From: DATAYF01 sp036272735
GTDB taxonomy: Bacteria; Chloroflexota; Ktedonobacteria; Ktedonobacterales; Ktedonobacteraceae
Assembly (NCBI GenBank): GCA_036272735.1
Contig: DATAYF010000109.1
Location: forward strand, 1-9,224
Reading direction: 5' to 3'
Length of the DNA stretch: 9,224 bases
The position numbers and the translations under genes are program-made. Below are positions 6,035 through 9,224 of the stretch, one piece after another. Below the pieces are notes generated by a model. The model was not told the origin of the DNA, did not search any database, and was given only the letters and a program-made list of their open reading frames with translations. Numbering within the stretch: position 1 is the stretch's first letter; every line of letters starts with the position of its first letter.

Positions 6035-7504
6035 TTACTGCGCCCTCTTGAAGCCGATGTTGTCCGGCACAACCGTTGCCGGTCCCACCGGTAACAACTC
6101 GGCAGGGTCAATGCTAAGCCTGGTGAAGGCGATCTTTTCGTTCCACACCTTTCTGAGGAGATCCTTGAAGAAACCAATGGTGAGGAACTCGCCCGCGCAA
6201 CGGCGATACCCGAAGCCAAATGGCGCATACCCGGCATCGTCGCACACTGGATAGGCCTGGTCGCCGACACGCGCGTACACGGCGCCAAACGCACTGTTGG
6301 TGATCGAAGCCTGTCGGCCATCCTTGACTCGAAAGACTTCCCTGCTGAAGGGGCATTGGGCCAACCCGACTTGCTTGCATCTGATTTCGTCGTTCTGTTC
6401 ACTCATCGGAGCCTGCATATAGCGATCCGGGTCGAAGTCATTCGGGTTGTTCCAGTGAAGAGGGTCTCTGCTGGTTTCCGGATGCGGCGTCAGAATGGTG
6501 CTGGGGCCAGGGGACCCGGTGCCAAAAGCGTATTCCTGAGCAGGTAGCACTGAGGTGCTGCCGCGGTTGGGCGAGATGGTCCGGAACAACTCCATCACGA
6601 AACGGTCCAGCCTGCTGAAGGCGGAGTGGTCCGTTTCGTTGGGGCCACTCTTCATCGTCTTTTCAAACCAGGAGCGGACGGCCAGATCCCCATGCGTTGC
6701 CTCCAGGCGGGCCATCATGTTGTAGAGTGTCGTGCCCCACTGGCTGAACGCCAGAAAGTTGTGGAAGCACTCGAAGACGATGTCCTTCCTCCTGAAGTTC
6801 TCCCCCAACGCGCCGTTCTTGATCCAGTAGTAGACCAGGGTCTTCTCGGGATTGGGTACATGACCGTCAATCAGATCTTCCACCCGCTGGTCAACCCAGC
6901 CCTTGAGGAGGGGACGGAGCTGGCGCACACGCATGTAGTTGTCATGGACGACCTGCAAGGTCGGGTACCGGTAGCCAAAGACCGCCACGAAGCTCTGGCC
7001 GATCTGCCTGACTTCGGGCGGAATGTCGTCCCCCGTAACGCCAAGGTGAAGGTCCCAGTACAGGTCGAAGTATCTCTGGTAGTACTGGTGCATCAATGGC
7101 TTGCCCTCGCTTTGCTCGTCGAAGAGGGAATCGAGGAAGCGTTTAATCTTGTCCGAGTACATCGGACCATACAGATCCGGAGTGACAGCCGAGTAGTAGA
7201 TCCTCTTTCTCTCGTTGTTTGGTCCGCGCTTCTGGTACCCCTGGATGAAGACGGTGAGTCCCTCCTCCTGCATATTCAGCTCCCACTTGTCGTAGAGCAT
7301 CCCGACGAGATGAGCTGGCATCGCCGCCTCCTTGCTAAGGGCGAGGTCAATCATGGGAAGCAATGGCCGTTCGCCCTGATAGATGGAGCTCTCGAAAAAT
7401 GGCTTCACGGCACCCTGGACATAGGCCGGGTCGAAGGTGGGCGGCATCTTCCTGGTGTCGGCAGACGTGTCCTGCTGTTCGGCGGTTTTCACTGGATCAG
7501 TCAT
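6035..7504 (-). CDS. Cytochrome P450, diverged
   Basis: A 489-residue soluble P450-type haem protein. The haem loop FGFGYRRCAG (429-438) fits FxxGxRxCxG with the cysteine ligand at C436. The K-helix ExxR is E305-L-F-R308, and DP…W…P…FDPDRY (347-362) is the usual meander motif. Oddities: the I-helix reads FSQWGTT (253-259), lacking the acid of the normal AGxD/ET oxygen-activation motif. About 67 residues separate FDPDRY from the haem loop, against roughly 20 in most bacterial P450s, and that insert has several cysteines. The missing acid recalls P450s that use peroxides or rearrange hydroperoxides, but I cannot assign it to a CYP family. There is no membrane anchor. The ATG at 7504 has AAGGAG six bases upstream. 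It is the last gene of a likely operon, 38 bp after the SDR gene. No ferredoxin or reductase partner is in view. Confidence 0.9.
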   Translation of the reverse strand: MTDPVKTAEQQDTSADTRKMPPTFDPAYVQGAVKPFFESSIYQGERPLLPMIDLALSKEAAMPAHLVGMLYDKWELNMQEEGLTVFIQGYQKRGPNNERKRIYYSAVTPDLYGPMYSDKIKRFLDSLFDEQSEGKPLMHQYYQRYFDLYWDLHLGVTGDDIPPEVRQIGQSFVAVFGYRYPTLQVVHDNYMRVRQLRPLLKGWVDQRVEDLIDGHVPNPEKTLVYYWIKNGALGENFRRKDIVFECFHNFLAFSQWGTTLYNMMARLEATHGDLAVRSWFEKTMKSGPNETDHSAFSRLDRFVMELFRTISPNRGSTSVLPAQEYAFGTGSPGPSTILTPHPETSRDPLHWNNPNDFDPDRYMQAPMSEQNDEIRCKQVGLAQCPFSREVFRVKDGRQASITNSAFGAVYARVGDQAYPVCDDAGYAPFGFGYRRCAGEFLTIGFFKDLLRKVWNEKIAFTRLSIDPAELLPVGPATVVPDNIGFKRAQ

Positions 7505-7542
7505 GTTCTGCTCCTTTTCTCTCTTTTCAATCGCTCAAGACA

Positions 7543-8291
7543 TCATTGGGCTGTATAGCCACCATCCACCAGGATCGCGCCGCCAGTCACGAAGCTGGCA
7601 TCATCAGAAGCAAGCCAGAGAAACGCTGTGGCGATTTCTTCAGGCGTGGCAAAGCGTTTCAAGGCATGGCGGTTTTGCAATTCCAGGAGTTGCTGCTCGT
7701 CGGGGCACCAATCATCGGTGTATCCACATACCCCGGGCACAGTGCCACGACACGGATCTGATGAAGACCAAACTCCAGGGCGGCAGATTTGGTCAGACCA
7801 AGGACCCCATGCTTGGCCTCGACATAGGGCGCGGTGCCTGCCTTCCCAACAGTGCCAAGGACCGAAGCCATGTTGACCATCGTGCCGCCCCTCTGCTGCA
7901 AGAACTGTTGCAGTTCGTACTTCATGCAAGAGAACACACCGTTCAAGTTGCTGTTGATGACGCGCAGATACTCTTCCTCGCTGGTTTCTGCAACGTTCTT
8001 GCTCCGAAAACCTCTGCCAGCATTGTGCAAACCGACATCCAGTCTCCTGAAGGTCTTCACGGTGCTTTCGATGGCTTGTTTCATGCTGTTCGCATCGGCC
8101 ACGTCTATCGGCACAAAGAAAGGCTTCTGATCGAACACCGATAGTTCCTGCATGGTCGCTTCGTGCTGTGCACTCGCGAGATCTGCCACGACAACGGTTG
8201 CGCCTTCTTTGGCAGCTTCAATGGCTGAAGCCTTGCCAATGCCAGAGGTACTGCCCGTAATAAAGACAACTTTGTCCTGTAACCTCCCCAT
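7543..8291 (-). pseudogene. SDR-family oxidoreductase, frameshifted near the C-terminus
   Basis: A classical short-chain dehydrogenase/reductase, about 249 residues once restored. It uses NAD(P)(H) to interconvert alcohols and ketones. Visible are the cofactor motif TGSTSGIG (12-19), D63, HNAG (89-92, first Asn replaced by His), S143, and Y156xxxK160. The C-terminus reads RFATPEEIA…LASDDASFVTGGAILVDGG (second frame). The start at ATG 8291 has AGGAG eight bases upstream; a GTG at 8300 overlaps that SD and is less likely. One base is missing at the G-run 7702-7705 (after CPGYVDTPMIGAP). As given, the protein would stop at 7659 with 13 foreign residues. A lost base in a four-base homopolymer could be a sequencing error. 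It sits between the FUSC and P450 genes, 40 and 38 bp gaps, same strand, so a shared pathway is plausible. Confidence 0.87.
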
Positions 8292-8331
8292 GATGATCAC
8301 TCCTTTTTGGGTGATGTCCTGCTACTCCCTT

Positions 8332-9224
8332 TCACGGTGAAACGACCTTCCGCTCAAAGAAAGGCATCTGGGCCAGGAAGGTGATCACAAGAACGATCCC
8401 CGCGCCGAACAAGATGGTGACCACTCGCCATACAGCAAGGGACTGACCTGACGTCGCGATACTGATGAGCAGCAGGATCAGGATCGTGAAAAAGAAGAGG
8501 TACAGGAGGTAGTTCAGCTCTTTGACGGTAAATGCCTGGAACGTGATCGCCATGACGATCAACCCTACCACCAACGTGTTCTGCACGCTGGCAATCAATA
8601 CCGCTGCCAGGAGCGCACCCAGGAACGTCGCAATGACATTCTGTAGCGCCATCATCAGCGAGGCCTTCTGATCCTGCCGGGTGCAGATGATGACGGTGAG
8701 GGCCGCCCAATAGAACGGCGACCCTCCCCAGATCCAGCCGCTTCCTGCTGCAACTGCTGCGCCCACGGCACGCAGCAAGCTCAAGCGCAGCAGTGGGGAG
8801 GTCAACGTGAGCTGCGCTGTGAGCGTGGTGAGTCTTGGCTGTGGCCTGTTCCGTCTCGCTTCATTTCTCGGCGTGCTCCGATGTGATGGGAGCCATGCAA
8901 ACAAGAGCGCGAACAGCATCAAGACTGCCCCACCAAGCAGAAAACCTCCCACCGCGGGGAGCGTCGTTGCCGGACCGCCACGGTTCGCAAGTGAGATCAC
9001 GAACGGGATCGTCAAAAGTAATCCCATGGCAGCCGCAACCCGACCATACACTGAGAGGAGTTTGCTGATGAAGACCACGAGGAAGATCTCCACGATCTCT
9101 ACCCACCATGGCCCACCGATAAGCCGACCCAGTGCAGTCATGAGCGCGCCGCCGACTGCGGTCATTCCCAGCGACCATGCCTGGGTGCGGAACGACGTGC
9201 CGACGTCCCCGAATGAGGTCAGCA
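8332..9224 (-). CDS. FUSC-family membrane protein (aromatic-acid exporter type), 5' end outside window
   Basis: The frame is open to the right edge of the window, so only the last 296 or so residues are seen. They contain two blocks of membrane helices separated by a basic, soluble linker (PSHRSTPRNEARRNRPQPR). The second block begins SPFYWAALTVIICTRQDQKA, followed by a Q-N-V-I-A-T-F-L-G-A-L-L pattern. This is the typical layout of FUSC/YccS-type proteins, which are linked to export of or tolerance to aromatic acids such as fusaric acid or p-hydroxybenzoate. The protein ends in PFFERKVVSP, with a stop at 8332. The earlier ATG at 9165 is internal: the residues before it (SFGDVGTSFRTQAWSLG) continue the same protein. 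It precedes the SDR gene by 40 bp and is probably the first visible gene of the operon. The substrate is unknown. Confidence 0.85.
   Translation of the reverse strand, partial: LTSFGDVGTSFRTQAWSLGMTAVGGALMTALGRLIGGPWWVEIVEIFLVVFISKLLSVYGRVAAAMGLLLTIPFVISLANRGGPATTLPAVGGFLLGGAVLMLFALLFAWLPSHRSTPRNEARRNRPQPRLTTLTAQLTLTSPLLRLSLLRAVGAAVAAGSGWIWGGSPFYWAALTVIICTRQDQKASLMMALQNVIATFLGALLAAVLIASVQNTLVVGLIVMAITFQAFTVKELNYLLYLFFFTILILLLISIATSGQSLAVWRVVTILFGAGIVLVITFLAQMPFFERKVVSP

Noticed and set aside
5740..6402. 220-codon minus-strand open frame across the IS256 end and the P450 3' part
   Set aside because: It overlaps the P450 in another frame, crosses the mobile-element border and resembles no protein; the real P450 frame has all the motifs.
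6626..7558. 310-codon open frame on the plus strand
   Set aside because: It lies entirely opposite the P450 gene, has no ribosome site or recognisable domain, and is explained by the codon bias of the real minus-strand gene.

Overview
The window looks like a transposon-scarred accessory stretch of a soil-type bacterial chromosome. The mix of genes (a zinc-ribbon IS6-type transposase, an IS256-type transposase, a diverged cytochrome P450, an SDR dehydrogenase, an FUSC-type membrane protein, a PHP phosphoesterase) and the abundance of decayed mobile DNA would fit a member of the Chloroflexota class Ktedonobacteria. That assignment is inference from gene style only; no rRNA or other marker is present.

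Region 1 (1-1007) has no convincing gene. It holds a run of about 100-123 bp palindromic elements (181-300, 386-487, 569-690, 703-825, and a probable partial copy at 5-28). Two are flanked by exact direct repeats of 10 and 9 bp, as expected of inserted MITE-like elements. Three share internal sequence and layout, yet their arms differ while each stays self-complementary. A 16-bp direct repeat (73-88, 129-144) and a hairpin at 936-959, a possible terminator, are also present.

Region 2 (1008-3136) holds a minus-strand metallo-beta-lactamase-fold protein resembling AHL lactonases, with a variant metal motif. It is followed by a complete but frameshifted IS6-type insertion sequence (1950-2941).

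Region 3 (3137-4498) holds a minus-strand PHP-domain phosphoesterase. Upstream on the same strand is a C-terminal fragment of what looks like an ECF-transporter T subunit (EcfT/CbiQ), then an AT-rich non-coding stretch with an inverted repeat and iterated TACTTGT words.

Region 4 (4499-6034) is an IS256-family element whose transposase has two frameshifts and has lost its catalytic glutamate. Isolated IS6-type terminal sequences lie near it on both sides.

Region 5 (6035-9224) is a probable minus-strand operon with 38-40 bp gaps: an FUSC-type transporter (its start is outside the window), an SDR oxidoreductase (one frameshift near the C-terminus), and a cytochrome P450. Together they suggest oxidation and export or tolerance of a small hydrophobic or aromatic compound. 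The substrate cannot be read from the sequence.

Four single-base frameshifts in three genes indicate either a decaying locus or a draft-quality assembly.
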